The notes under the pieces: generated by a model
Databases searched by the model: none
Seen by the model: the letters and a program-made list of their open reading frames with translations, nothing else
Told to the model about the DNA's origin: nothing
Assembly: GCA_963792125.1 (NCBI GenBank)
Contig: CAWBVA010000011.1
Coordinates: forward strand, 124,001 to 188,000
Origin: Methanocella_A sp963792125
GTDB taxonomy: Archaea; Halobacteriota; Methanocellia; Methanocellales; Methanocellaceae
Length of the DNA stretch: 64,000 bases
Direction of reading: 5' to 3'
Shown here: positions 55,404 to 64,000 of the stretch, piece by piece
Numbering within the stretch: the stretch's first letter is position 1
How the letters are laid out: every line of letters starts with the position of its first letter
Program-made: the position numbers and the translations under genes

Positions 55404-55692
55404 CCTGGCGACGGAGGCGGGTGTTAGCATCGAGTCCCTGCGGGTTTACCTCGAGAGACATCCTCCGTCTGGCTATATCGAAGCCGGCGACGAACTGGTC
55501 AGCGATGGCATGCTACACGAGATTGAAAAGTCACTGCCGGAGACGATGCCCTACACGGAAGCGGTAGCAGCTGTAAAGAGCAAAGGCGTGATGGCCGCGG
55601 ATACGGTGATACAGTTGCTCGGCTACACAGTGAAATGGAGCGGCCTCGACCCGGAGAGCGCAATGATTTATAAAGTAAAAAAGCCAGCATAG
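55393..55692 (+). CDS. Small protein in the XPB-Bax1 operon
   Basis: 99-residue protein with two helix-turn-helix-like halves: LATEAGVSIESLRVYLERHP and TEAVAAVKSKGVMAADTVIQ LLGY. It starts within the last codons of the bax1 frame and has no other promoter, so it is co-transcribed. No family recognised. It could bind DNA or the helicase-nuclease pair; that is inference from position and from the winged-helix look. Confidence 0.6.
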   Translation: MLSDLATEAGVSIESLRVYLERHPPSGYIEAGDELVSDGMLHEIEKSLPETMPYTEAVAAVKSKGVMAADTVIQLLGYTVKWSGLDPESAMIYKVKKPA

Positions 55693-55736
55693 TCTTTGTA
55701 AAGCTTTGATACTGTCCATAAAACCTGTACCACTCT

Positions 55737-55788
55737 GTTAAGGCTATGCGCCCTTGGCGAGCGTGACAGGAGTGCGCATAGCCTTAAC
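55737..55788. repeat. Perfect 15-base inverted repeat
   Basis: GTTAAGGCTATGCGC (55737-55751) and its exact complement (55774-55788) around 22 bases. It lies 45 bases after the operon's last gene and has no T-run, so it may be a protein-binding site or an RNA end. GCC/ATAGCC words repeat once more at about 55804. Confidence 0.6.
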
Positions 55789-55970
55789 AAGGCCTGATTT
55801 TCATAGCCTTCGCACGAAAATCGTGTGGAGCCAGCGTGCAGGCAAGTGTCGCTTATCGGCTCCAGCGAGAAATGTGTGCCGTATGTCCTCCCGTCCGTGC
55901 GCGCGCGAGCGCCCGCCAGTCCAGCGACGATAGGTCATTCCCATATTTCATCTACATATAGACTTTCAGT

Positions 55971-55995
55971 AAAAAAGGGCCGGCATATGCCGGCC
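55971..55995 (-). terminator. Terminator of the DUF2268 gene
   Basis: GGCCGGCAT/ATGCCGGCC on the minus strand followed by CTTTTTT, immediately after the stop. Confidence 0.85.
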
Positions 55996-55997
55996 AT

Positions 55998-56903
55998 TTA
56001 ATCGAAGAAACCCGATTCCCCGATGATCTCATCGACAGGCGTAAAGGTCGTCTCAACAATGTCCCTGCCGGTCTTTTTCATATAGTCCTGGACGATGAAG
56101 TACCCACAGGCATAGCCCGCGAAGTCCGGCATGCCGACGCCTTTCCCTCCGAACTTCGTCGCCTTGCGGTCCCCGAAGAGGTATGATCTTACCTCGTTGA
56201 AGCCCGTCAGGTCGAGGGCTTTCTTCATGGCTTCCTTCACCCGGGGCAACTGGCTCATGTCGAACTCCTCCACGTAATAGCCCACCCGGTCTTTCCCGTA
56301 CAGCGCCGTGCCGAAGGACTCGGCCATGCCTTCCAGGACCATGTACTCGCCGACGGAGATATTCATCGGGTTGAACGGGGCGGTCGAGAACTTGATCGTG
56401 TGGTGGATTTCGTGCGCCAGGGCCGACTGGAACTTAGACATGTTGTAAGCGTCCGGTTCGCCATACGTCATCATCACATAGCCGGGGACGCCCCCGAAGC
56501 CGGTGTAGCTGTGGTCGGCAGGGTCCATTTTCGCCGGGTCGAGCAGGAAGATGCCGGCCTGGATGTGTTTCAGGGGTATCCGGTCCTCGTATTTCCTGAA
56601 TGCATCGGTCGCTTTCTTCAGCGTCTCCTCCATCAGGTCCCAGGCCCGGTACTCTTTCATTGTTTCCAGCCGCTTCAGCGCTTTCTGATCAATATTCTGC
56701 GGCAGTAAAAACGACCAGCTCGTCAACATCATCTTAGCGTCCATTTTCCCGGCGCCGGGGTGCAGCGAGCTACCGAAAGCGTTGAACAGGCCCTCGTAGG
56801 GCTTCATGAGCTCGTCCCTGAATATTGCCTGCTTCCTGTCGGTGTCCTCTTCTGCGATGATCTTCCTGTAGACGGACATTGTGTCCTGTACTGTAAATTC
56901 CAT
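55998..56903 (-). CDS. DUF2268-like predicted zinc protease
   Basis: 301 residues from ATG 56903, which has GGAGAT 7 bases upstream; the longer in-frame start has no ribosome site. The zincin motif is SALAHEIHHTIKFS, with the downstream glutamate in VLEGMAESFGTALYG as third ligand, as in gluzincin-like DUF2268 proteins. No signal peptide, so cytoplasmic. Substrate unknown. A strong terminator follows. Confidence 0.75.
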   Translation of the reverse strand: MEFTVQDTMSVYRKIIAEEDTDRKQAIFRDELMKPYEGLFNAFGSSLHPGAGKMDAKMMLTSWSFLLPQNIDQKALKRLETMKEYRAWDLMEETLKKATDAFRKYEDRIPLKHIQAGIFLLDPAKMDPADHSYTGFGGVPGYVMMTYGEPDAYNMSKFQSALAHEIHHTIKFSTAPFNPMNISVGEYMVLEGMAESFGTALYGKDRVGYYVEEFDMSQLPRVKEAMKKALDLTGFNEVRSYLFGDRKATKFGGKGVGMPDFAGYACGYFIVQDYMKKTGRDIVETTFTPVDEIIGESGFFD

Positions 56904-57129
56904 ATGACTATCTCCTGAGTTAATTTTTCTGTTATTGTAACGCTGACGGTTCCAGTCAGCGGACCATACCAGCTGTTGCTGAGAATCCAGAAGCCAAGCT
57001 CCGATGTCTCTCACTCATCGGGTTTACCGGTCTGCCCGGCTGTCTACAAGAAGACTATAAGAACTGACTGCACATAGGCGATCGACTACTCGTTAGCCGG
57101 TCAAAGTATATAAAATAAGCGTCCGTCGG

Positions 57130-57953
57130 CTATGTGAGCTTTTCCCGGACGAGATCATAGAACTTGTCGCCGAACTTGACGAACAGTGCAGGCGTATCGC
57201 AGCGGGTGAAGGTCAGCACGTCTTTTGTGCCCACGTTGACCATGTACTGGCCGTCCACGACCACCATGGACTCTTTGTCCTCGCGCAGCAGCTCCAGCTT
57301 GATGGTGCTCTTCCCCGGTATCACCCACGGCCTGGAGGAAAGCTTGTAGGGGGCAAGCGGCACGATGATGATCGCGTCCACCCGCGGGTCCACGATCGGT
57401 CCGCCTGCGCTCATGGCATAGGCGGTCGAGCCCGTCGGCGTCGCCAGCACTACGCCGTCGGCACGGAATTCTTCCATGAGTTTTTCGTCCACGTGTATGC
57501 GGAAATGCGATATCTTCGAGGGCCGGGACGTCAGCACGACCGCTTCGTTCATGGCGCATGGCAGGTCCTCGTGGTTCCGCTTCACGGCCATCCGGGAACG
57601 CTCGGTCACCTCGAAATTGCCGATGATGTCGTCGATCATGTACAGTGCGCTCTCCGGGTCGACGACCGTTAAAAAGCCTACTTCGCCCATGTTGATGCCC
57701 AGTATAGGCGTAGGCTTGGGCAGTAGCTGGAGCGAGCGCAGGATGGTGCCGTCGCCGCCGAAGATCAGGATGATATCGGCGTACATCTCGTCGACCTCCG
57801 TCGCTTCCTTGCTGCCGCACAGTCCTGCAGTCACCGGGTCAAGGTATAGCTTGACCTTGTAGGAAAGTGCTTGACGAACGCCGGAATGTACCCCTTCGGG
57901 TCCTTGACGTCGATGCGCGAGATGATGCCGACTGATCTGGCCTGCATTGGCAT
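57130..57953 (-). CDS. nadK: NAD kinase, one frameshift
   Basis: Makes NADP from NAD with ATP or polyphosphate. The N-terminal frame (from ATG 57953) gives RSVGIISRIDVKDPKGYIPA. After a break near 57865 it continues LSYKVKLYLDPVTAGLCGSK, ADIILIFGGDGTILRSL (the GGDG motif), LGINMGEVGFL, and ATPTGSTAYAMSAGGPIVDP (the conserved second motif). About 274 residues joined. NAD kinase is normally essential, so the break is probably a base error. Confidence 0.88.
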
Positions 57954-58217
57954 GGTAACAACCGATGATTAATTGGCGCTGTTGGGGTATAAGTATTCTC
58001 ACTCGGGACATGCCGTACCGGGCGTATGGCATGGAATCGATGCAATATCAAAAACAATTACATGGTGTCCTTCGTGTCCATTGTGTACATCATGCTGACG
58101 CTAAGTATTTATACGGGATTATGACTATTATAGCCTATATCCGGCTCTGGATATTATAGAAAATCGTATATCTAAGCCTCATACGTCTCACAAGAAATCT
58201 TTTAAAGGAGATTTATC

Positions 58218-58604
58218 ATGAAGCAGCAAACCGAAATCAAGACGCTGAAAGAAGGAAAATTCGTAATCATCGATGACGAGCCCTGCACCATCGTAGCCGT
58301 GCAGCATTCGAAGCCCGGCAAGCACGGAGCCGCAAAAGCACGTATAGACGCGATCGGCTTATTCGACGGCTCCAAGCGTTCCATCGTGAACCCGGTCGAC
58401 GCCAAGATCTACGTACCAATCGTCGAGCGCAAGACCGCACAGGTGCTCTCTGTAGCTGGCACTACTGCACAGCTCATGGACACGTCCGACTACTCGACCT
58501 TCGAGCTCGCCATCCCCGAGGAACTGGCAGGCAAGGTCACCCCGGGCATTGAAGTCCCGTACCTGACCTCGATGGGCAAGACCAAGTTCACGATCAGGCA
58601 GTAA
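58218..58604 (+). CDS. Translation initiation factor aIF5A
   Basis: 128-residue elongation/initiation factor that relieves stalled ribosomes. The hypusine loop reads SKPGKHGAAKAR, with the modified lysine in GKHG. AAAGGAGAT stands 6 bases before the ATG. The agmatinase gene follows 30 bases after its stop. Agmatine or spermidine supplies the aminobutyl group of deoxyhypusine, so the pairing is functional. Intact and of normal length. Confidence 0.94.
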   Translation: MKQQTEIKTLKEGKFVIIDDEPCTIVAVQHSKPGKHGAAKARIDAIGLFDGSKRSIVNPVDAKIYVPIVERKTAQVLSVAGTTAQLMDTSDYSTFELAIPEELAGKVTPGIEVPYLTSMGKTKFTIRQ

Positions 58605-58634
58605 TTGCCGGATCGCTAATGAGGCTCATCTTCG

Positions 58635-59498
58635 ATGAGTAACAACGTTTTTGCCGATGCGAACGCGCCCTACAATGAGGCGCAGTTCGTCATTTATGGC
58701 GTCCCTTTTGACGGTACTTCCTCGTTCCGGCCCGGTTCCCGCTGGGCACCGGACGTGATGCGGAAGGTATCCTATAATTTCGAGACCTATGTCCCCGAGT
58801 TCGACGTGGACCTCGAGGACGTCCCTGTGCACGACATGGGTAACTGCGACACCTACGTCGGCGTGGACGAGACGCTGGAAGAGGTCTATCGCCTGACGAA
58901 AGGGATCGTCAATGCCGGAAAAATACCGATCATGATGGGCGGCGAACATTCGCTGACCTACCCGTGTGTGAAAGCGTTCGGCGGGTCAGTCGGGTTTGTG
59001 GTCCTGGACGCTCACCTCGACCTGCGGCCCGAATACCGGGGCGTCAAGTATAACCACGCTTGCATCTCCCGGCATGTCATCGAGGACCTGGCCGACAAGT
59101 ACGTCTCCATAGGCGTGCGCAGCGGTCCCCCGGAAGAGTGGAAGTTCGTGCGGGACCACCCGGAGTACAAGTTCTATACGTCCGACGACGTCTGCGGCAA
59201 AGGCATCGACACAATCCTGCAGGAGGTCGACGCGTACCTGACGGGATGCGACCGGATTTACCTTTCGCTGGATATGGACGCCATCGATCCGTCCTACGCC
59301 CCTGGCCTCGGGACGCCGGAGCCTTTCGGCATGACACCCCGGGACGTAAGGACAGTCATACGTCACATGGCGCCTCTGGCAGTCGGGTTCGACCTGGTGG
59401 AGATATCGCCGGATTACGACAGCGGCGAGATCACATCCGTACTCGGCGCCAAGCTGATCCGCGACTTCATAGCGGCAAAGTGGAAGTCGATGCAGTAA
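58635..59498 (+). CDS. speB: Agmatinase/ureohydrolase
   Basis: 287-residue arginase-fold enzyme hydrolysing agmatine to putrescine and urea. The dinuclear Mn site is formed by GGEHSLTYP, VLDAHLDLR and LSLDMDAIDPSYAP, all intact. Polyamine supply is needed for hypusination of aIF5A, encoded just upstream, and the two probably share a transcript. In haloarchaea an agmatinase-like protein is tied to aIF5A modification, so the same may hold here. Confidence 0.88.
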   Translation: MSNNVFADANAPYNEAQFVIYGVPFDGTSSFRPGSRWAPDVMRKVSYNFETYVPEFDVDLEDVPVHDMGNCDTYVGVDETLEEVYRLTKGIVNAGKIPIMMGGEHSLTYPCVKAFGGSVGFVVLDAHLDLRPEYRGVKYNHACISRHVIEDLADKYVSIGVRSGPPEEWKFVRDHPEYKFYTSDDVCGKGIDTILQEVDAYLTGCDRIYLSLDMDAIDPSYAPGLGTPEPFGMTPRDVRTVIRHMAPLAVGFDLVEISPDYDSGEITSVLGAKLIRDFIAAKWKSMQ

Positions 59499-59628
59499 CG
59501 GCATCGCACTCCCCGCAGCGACTTTACTATATATCGTCCTCTAGGCTCTTTTTCGACTTTACTGGCTCTGGCAAAGCCGTGGCTGCTCCGGACAATCCGT
59601 ATGGAAAAAAAAGAAACGGGCAGAATGG

Positions 59629-60945
59629 CTATTTCTTTCCGCCCTGGTAATTTCTGCCTGCGACCAGGACGAAGAATGCTATCCCGCCGCCAAAGATCAC
59701 GTAAAGCAATGTGTTGTCGCTCCCGGCCGGCGGCACCGGCGTCGGCGAAACGCCTGCTCCGGGCTGCGGCGTAGCGGTTACGTTCAGTCCGGGCGACGGC
59801 ACCGCTGTCGGTGTCGCGACAGCTGCGGTCGGCTGTGCCTGCGTCGGCAAGGCCGTTGGTCCCTGTGTCGGTTCGGGGGCGTACACATCGACGCTGGCTA
59901 TCGCAATGCCCTTGTGTGCACCCTGGATAAGTACCGATCCCGTGACCGTTTTTGATACCGGATCGATGATGGTGACACTGTCCCGGCACGTGACATACAA
60001 TTTGCCGCCGTCGGGAGTAAACGCGAGCGCCCACGGGTCTGTTCCGGCCGGTATCGTCGCCGGGCCTGACGCTGCCTGGGCTATCGGGATTATCTTGTCG
60101 AAAAAGTCCATGCGCAACACCGGCTGGGTGCCGGACACGATCACCTGGTTGCCCTGGGTATCAGTAATATACAGCAGCCCGTCCTTCGGGCTGAGCTTCA
60201 TGCCCCATTTCTCGGTGAACTGTCCCAGGCTGAAATTATAAGACTCCTTTCCGGTGGCCGTATCGATGACCGATACGTCTCCCGGGTAAGTGGCATGGGC
60301 GATCATGACGACGTAAGCCTTCGACCCGTCGGGGCTGAAGACGACCTCCCCGGGCACGTTGGCATTGGCGCCCACGTAGTTGACGGTCCCCGTAATCGTA
60401 TTGGTCTTCAGGTCGATGATCACCATCGAGCCGCTCATAAAGGTGGTCACATACGCTTTAGTGCCGTCCGGGCTGATCGCGATGAAATCGGCGTTATTCA
60501 GTGAATTATGGTAGATTGTCTGTACGCCGTGTGTGGTCGTATCTATGACCGAGACACTCTTTCCCCCTCTGTTCGTGACATAGGCATGTTTGCCGTCAGG
60601 GGCAAAGGCCACGTGCTGCGGCGATGTGCCCACGGAGATATCGCCCTTTTTATCGCCGGAGGACGTGTCGATGATCGACACGCTATTGCTCCCGCTGTTG
60701 ACCACGTAGGCCTCTTTGCCGTCCGGAGATACGGCGACTCCGACGGGGGCGTTCCCTGTCGGTATCGTCGCGACCACCGAATCCGTTGCGGTATCAATGA
60801 TAGTCGTACTGTTCCCCTCATAGTTAGTTACATAGGCATACGTCTTTGTCACGCTGGCCGCAGATGTCATCGCTGACAAAGATATTAACACAATCGTCAG
60901 CAGCACGAGGACTGCTGCTGTTTTAGCAAATAGCCTTGCCGACAA
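59629..60945 (-). CDS. Surface YVTN beta-propeller protein with C-terminal anchor
   Basis: Intact 438 residues. Signal peptide AAVLVLLTIVLISLSAM, then YVTN-type blades with AYVTNYEGNSTTIIDTATDS, GVAVSPDGKEAYVVNSGSNS, VAFAPDGKHAYVTNRGGKS and AFTPDGGKLYVT. A Thr/Pro/Ala linker (about 350-405) leads to a helix LLYVIFGGGIAFFVLVAG and a basic end. Such proteins resemble surface-layer and adhesion proteins of Methanosarcina. It is probably anchored in the membrane and exposed outside. Confidence 0.8.
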   Translation of the reverse strand: MSARLFAKTAAVLVLLTIVLISLSAMTSAASVTKTYAYVTNYEGNSTTIIDTATDSVVATIPTGNAPVGVAVSPDGKEAYVVNSGSNSVSIIDTSSGDKKGDISVGTSPQHVAFAPDGKHAYVTNRGGKSVSVIDTTTHGVQTIYHNSLNNADFIAISPDGTKAYVTTFMSGSMVIIDLKTNTITGTVNYVGANANVPGEVVFSPDGSKAYVVMIAHATYPGDVSVIDTATGKESYNFSLGQFTEKWGMKLSPKDGLLYITDTQGNQVIVSGTQPVLRMDFFDKIIPIAQAASGPATIPAGTDPWALAFTPDGGKLYVTCRDSVTIIDPVSKTVTGSVLIQGAHKGIAIASVDVYAPEPTQGPTALPTQAQPTAAVATPTAVPSPGLNVTATPQPGAGVSPTPVPPAGSDNTLLYVIFGGGIAFFVLVAGRNYQGGKK

Positions 60946-61118
60946 AATGATTCTCCTTAACGGGTTGTTATTTATTTTTATTGGTTATATACCATGCGAT
61001 TGTATTTGAAACTATATGTGGCAGGCGATGCAATGATAATCGCCTGCTAAAAAAGCGTTGCTATCAGCGAATGATTAATAAATCGTGCGGCCTGCGACGG
61101 CCGCGGAGAACAATACTG

Positions 61119-61358
61119 TTACTTTTCGGATTCCTTGCCCTTCTCGATCAGCTCTTTGACGCGCTGGCCGCCCTTCTCGCCGCCCTTGTGGCCGATCTCC
61201 TCGTAGAATTCCTTGCCGTGGGTCTCGGCAGTCTTCTCGCCGCCCTTGTGGCCGATCTCCTCGTAGAATTCCTTGCCATGGGTCTCGGACGTCTTCTCGC
61301 CACCCTTATGCCCGGCTTCCTTGACGCTCATGTCACCCTTTTTCTCCTTCTCTGCCAT
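61119..61358 (-). CDS. KGG-repeat stress protein
   Basis: 79-residue paralogue of the 39118 gene. It opens MAEKEKKGDMSVKEAGHKGG and repeats EKTAETHGKEFYEEIGHKGG about twice, ending GQRVKELIEKGKESEK. Very high Lys/Glu/Gly, no hydrophobic core. ATG 61358 is chosen by alignment with the paralogue. It lies between two beta-propeller genes on the same strand. Presumed stress or desiccation protectant. Confidence 0.8.
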   Translation of the reverse strand: MAEKEKKGDMSVKEAGHKGGEKTSETHGKEFYEEIGHKGGEKTAETHGKEFYEEIGHKGGEKGGQRVKELIEKGKESEK

Positions 61359-61393
61359 ATAAACACCCGGAAAAGACTCTTTTCCTGAATGAA

Positions 61394-64000
61394 TCAAGGT
61401 AACTTATGGAAAATCATGGAGTAATACGGGTAGACCGTAATATCCGCAATCCCGGCGCTCCCGACAATCGGGCTGCGCCCGGCACGTGATCGAAAGAAAA
61501 AACCTGGAGGGCGGCGGGCTACCGGCCGCCCCTGCGCCTCGTCGCTACGGCCACTCAGCCCGAGGGCCAGAACAGGTAGCACCGCGAGTATTCCGCAAAG
61601 CCCGCCTTTGGAACTCCCCGAAGGAGGTGCCTGGGGTGTGGCGGAAGCCGGCGCCGAGGTCATCACCAGCGTGAAGGTGGAGAACCCGTGGGGCGAGACC
61701 GCCTCGAAGATGACTGTCTCGTTCGCGCCTTCGCCCAGGTAGCGGGCGTCGAGGACCTCCGCGGCGCTGCCGTCAAGCCGTACGGCACAGTAGCGCTTTG
61801 CCGGGTCGAAGCCGGCCGGCTTCGGGAACTGGAAGGTCAGCGTCGCCGCCCCGATGTCCCGGCCGTTCTCCAGGCCTGCCTTATCGATTTCGACGGCTGC
61901 CAGCGCTCCCCCGTCGATCCTGATGCCGCTCCGGTTGAGGGCATCGATGACAGGGCCCAGGTCCACGCTCTCCGGCGGTAGCACCATGAGGTCGATTGTG
62001 CTATCCACTGGCACCGTGTTCATCGTCGCTTCCGCCATCACTTTCACGCCGCCGGCCTCGATCGGGAGATGCTTGCCGATCTCGAGCCTGATGCCCCTGA
62101 CCGGCGCGGCATCGCCCGACGCGCTGCCGGTCGTGACGTTATAGTACGCCATGCCGCCCGCGGACGCCGGCACGAGCATGAAGCCGTTCACGGTCAGCCG
62201 CGAAATGTTGCTGCCGTCCTTCGTCCTTACCTGGCTGCTCTGCAGCATGACCGGCGTATCTTCGACCTGCAGATCCTTGAGCGCCGGGATTACGTAGCCC
62301 GTAACCGTCTGCATGGATGACACGGCGTTCAGGAACGGGCTTTCGGGGCTGCCCTTATATGTCCTGTCAAAAGCGTACCGGATAGCCATGCCCTCGGGGC
62401 CGTTGCCTACCTTGATGCTCTTGATAATATAGTTACTTGCTGAATCGATCACCCACACCGTGCCATAGGCCGGGTTGCTCACGTAGACCCGGGTCCCGTT
62501 CGGGCTGACCATCACAGAGTTCCTGTCGCTGTGCAGCGACGCCGGGAAGTTGGGGCTGGTCAGGTCAACCACGTCCACGATGGCCCCGGTGGCCGTGTTT
62601 GCCACAATAAGTGCGTTATCCGTGGTGCTAAGCACGTACAGCCTCTTGCCATCGGGGCTGACGGCCATGTCGCCGGGGCTGGGCACGTAGACCGCTCTTT
62701 CGTAAACGGGCTGCCGGGTGGTCGCATCGATGGGCAGGACAATGCCCAGACTCTTGCTGGCCACGTAAACGTCACCGCCCGGCGCACATACGGCCGTGCC
62801 ATCGCCGACGTAATCTATCTTTCCCCTGACTTTATTGTCGATGACATCGTATACCAGCGTCCGGTCGTCGTAAGTGAGGTACAGGAAGCGTCCTTTTGGC
62901 GACAGAGCCATGTGGTTAGGCACCTTGCTGTCCTGGGGCAGGACGATCGACCTGTTCAAGGCGCCTGTGGCGGGATCGAGCACAGCTATTCCCGACGACC
63001 AAAATTTCGTGGAGAGGTAAACCGATTTGCCATCAGGGCTCGTCAGGACATCTATGTACTCCGTCTTCGGGTTGTCGGCCGTTTTGATCACCGCGCCGGT
63101 GTTCGCGTCGATCACCGACAGCGAGCTCTCCGGGAGGGCGTGGTCGATCACGTATGCCTTCGACCCGTCCGGGGTCGTGGCCACGCGGGTCGGGCTCTTG
63201 TAGACATCGATGGTGCCGTTGACCTGCTCGGTAGCCAGGTCGATGACTGATACTGAATTGCTCGCGTTATTGCTCACGTAAAGAGTACCCGTTTCCGTCG
63301 AGGGCGGTACCTGCATGCTGGCCGGCATCTGCCCTTTCTTGGGCAGTGTCGGCAAGTGGCTGAACAGGCTGCTGATCGGCTAGAGGTCCTCCGCTGCCGG
63401 AAGAGCCGACCGGCCCGGGGCGGGTGACGACCTTGATCGAGCCGTAGTTCGAGAACATGTTGCCCGGGTTCGCTGCTATCGTGGTGATTTTGCCCATGCC
63501 GGTCTCGATGAGCGAAAAGGAATTGTCCGGGCCGTTGGCCAGGCATATGGTGCGGCCGTCCGGGCTGAAGGCGACGCCTTCGGGGGTGGTCGTATCGATA
63601 GCGTAGGTGCCGGCCCATCTGAACCCGCTGTTCTCGTTGTAGAAGGCGTTCATCGTGCCGTAATTATATGTGTTGGGGACGTAGGAGGTGACGACGACGA
63701 GCCAGCCGTCCGGAGAAACCGCGATACCGTCAGCCGTAATCGGCTCATAATTGGTCCCGCCGAGGAGGCCGCCGAGGCCGCCTAACGGCGACTCCTCGTG
63801 GGGTTTCTCCGTTTCGTTGAATGTCAGCTGTACGGTCTTCTTAACCAGGTAAGTGGCCGTGTCCACCTGGTCCAGGTCGACGAAGTGATAGCGCATCGGC
63901 ATGCCCGAGTTGCCCTGCTGGACGTCGGCATACCGACTGGTGTTCGTCACGTACAGCCATTTACCGTCCGGGCTCAGCGCCAGGCAGGTAGAGTCAGCGC
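61394..64000 (-). CDS. Surface YVTN beta-propeller protein; 5' end beyond window, frameshifted
   Basis: Opens at the window edge with ADSTCLALSPDGKWLYVTNT and continues to GMGKITTIAANPGNMFSNYG. A frame break near 63350-63400 leads into the long second frame. There blades read GTLYVSNNASNSVSVIDLAT, TPDGSKAYVIDHALPESSLS and VSPNGTRVYVSNPAYGTVW. A PGF/anchor-like end (GGLCGILAVLPVLALGLSG) follows a Ser/Pro linker. The last part (61394-61530) reads through a terminator hairpin, so the true stop is probably upstream of 61531 and another base error is likely. At least 860 residues. Confidence 0.7.
61495..61531 (-). terminator. Terminator hairpin within the nominal end of the propeller frame
   Basis: GGGCGGCCGGTAGCCCGCCGCCC on the minus strand (61509-61531), with a T-run (61497-61502) after it. 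Its position inside the open frame suggests the frame is shifted just upstream. Confidence 0.6.

Noticed and set aside
61021..61047. Hairpin GCAGGCGAT/ATCGCCTGC as a terminator
   Set aside because: A real stem, but neither strand has a T-run directly after it and it is not next to a gene end.
1..64000. tRNA, rRNA or other known structured RNA genes
   Set aside because: I looked for T-loop (GGTTCGA) and cloverleaf patterns in the gaps and found none; a covariance-model search would be decisive.

Overview
The window reads as chromosomal DNA of a methanogenic archaeon. It carries a cluster of methanogenesis marker genes around the methyl-coenzyme M reductase (MCR) activation ATPase component A2. 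It also carries mmp10, the tetrahydromethanopterin genes mptA, mptG and mch, topoisomerase VI, aIF5A and archaeal type IV pilins. Promoters are archaeal TATA-type, and ribosome sites often read GGTGAT. Fairly high GC, the gene set and several PAS-rich sensors suggest Methanocella or a close relative in the Methanocellales. That placement is inference.

Layout. Positions 1-6.8 kb: atwA (5' cut), mmp3, mmp6, mmp5, mmp15, mmp17, mmp7. 6.8-13 kb: a stop-to-stop palindrome, small secreted or membrane proteins, an AhpD-like protein, a hydrolase, mmp10 and a second large palindrome. 13-16.1 kb: AT-richer, with two damaged pilin genes. 16.2-23.9 kb: mptG, a GxxExxY gene framed by about 200-bp inverted repeats, two glycine-rich secreted proteins, a membrane beta-propeller/winged-helix regulator, mch and mptA. 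24-28 kb: paired secreted paralogues, a cassette of small membrane protein, HELVH metalloprotein and radical SAM/SPASM enzyme, and a methionine-rich fasciclin. 28-37 kb: an FNR-like reductase, topoisomerase VI B and A, a PAS histidine kinase, a FrsA-like hydrolase, an exonuclease V-like nuclease, a thioredoxin/TPR protein and an AlkD-like protein. 37-43 kb: an exported subtilase, a KGG protein, a methyltransferase, a lipoprotein and small proteins. 43.8-47.5 kb: a 1231-residue PAS/GAF/DUF835 sensor. 48-52.5 kb: GlpA-like dehydrogenase, DUF192, M29 peptidase, methyltransferase, peroxiredoxin. 52.8-55.7 kb: XPB helicase, Bax1 nuclease and a small third gene. 56-64 kb: a DUF2268 zincin, NAD kinase, aIF5A with agmatinase, and two YVTN surface beta-propellers with a second KGG protein.

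The genes fall into themes: maturation of MCR (component A2, Mmp3/7/17, Mmp10), C1-carrier synthesis and use (MptA, MptG, Mch), DNA topology and repair (Topo VI, XPB-Bax1, Exo V, AlkD) and cell-surface display. Many genes, including normally essential single-copy ones, are split by single-base frameshifts. This points to indel errors in the assembly more than to real gene decay. Genes so affected are annotated over their full span.

The most unusual structures are families of long imperfect palindromes built from short purine-rich words such as CACGAAGG, GGCGCCAAGG and CACAGAGG. One copy encloses a GxxExxY gene and a second copy of the same repeat is empty. This looks like an inverted-repeat element. 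No rRNA, tRNA or CRISPR array was seen.
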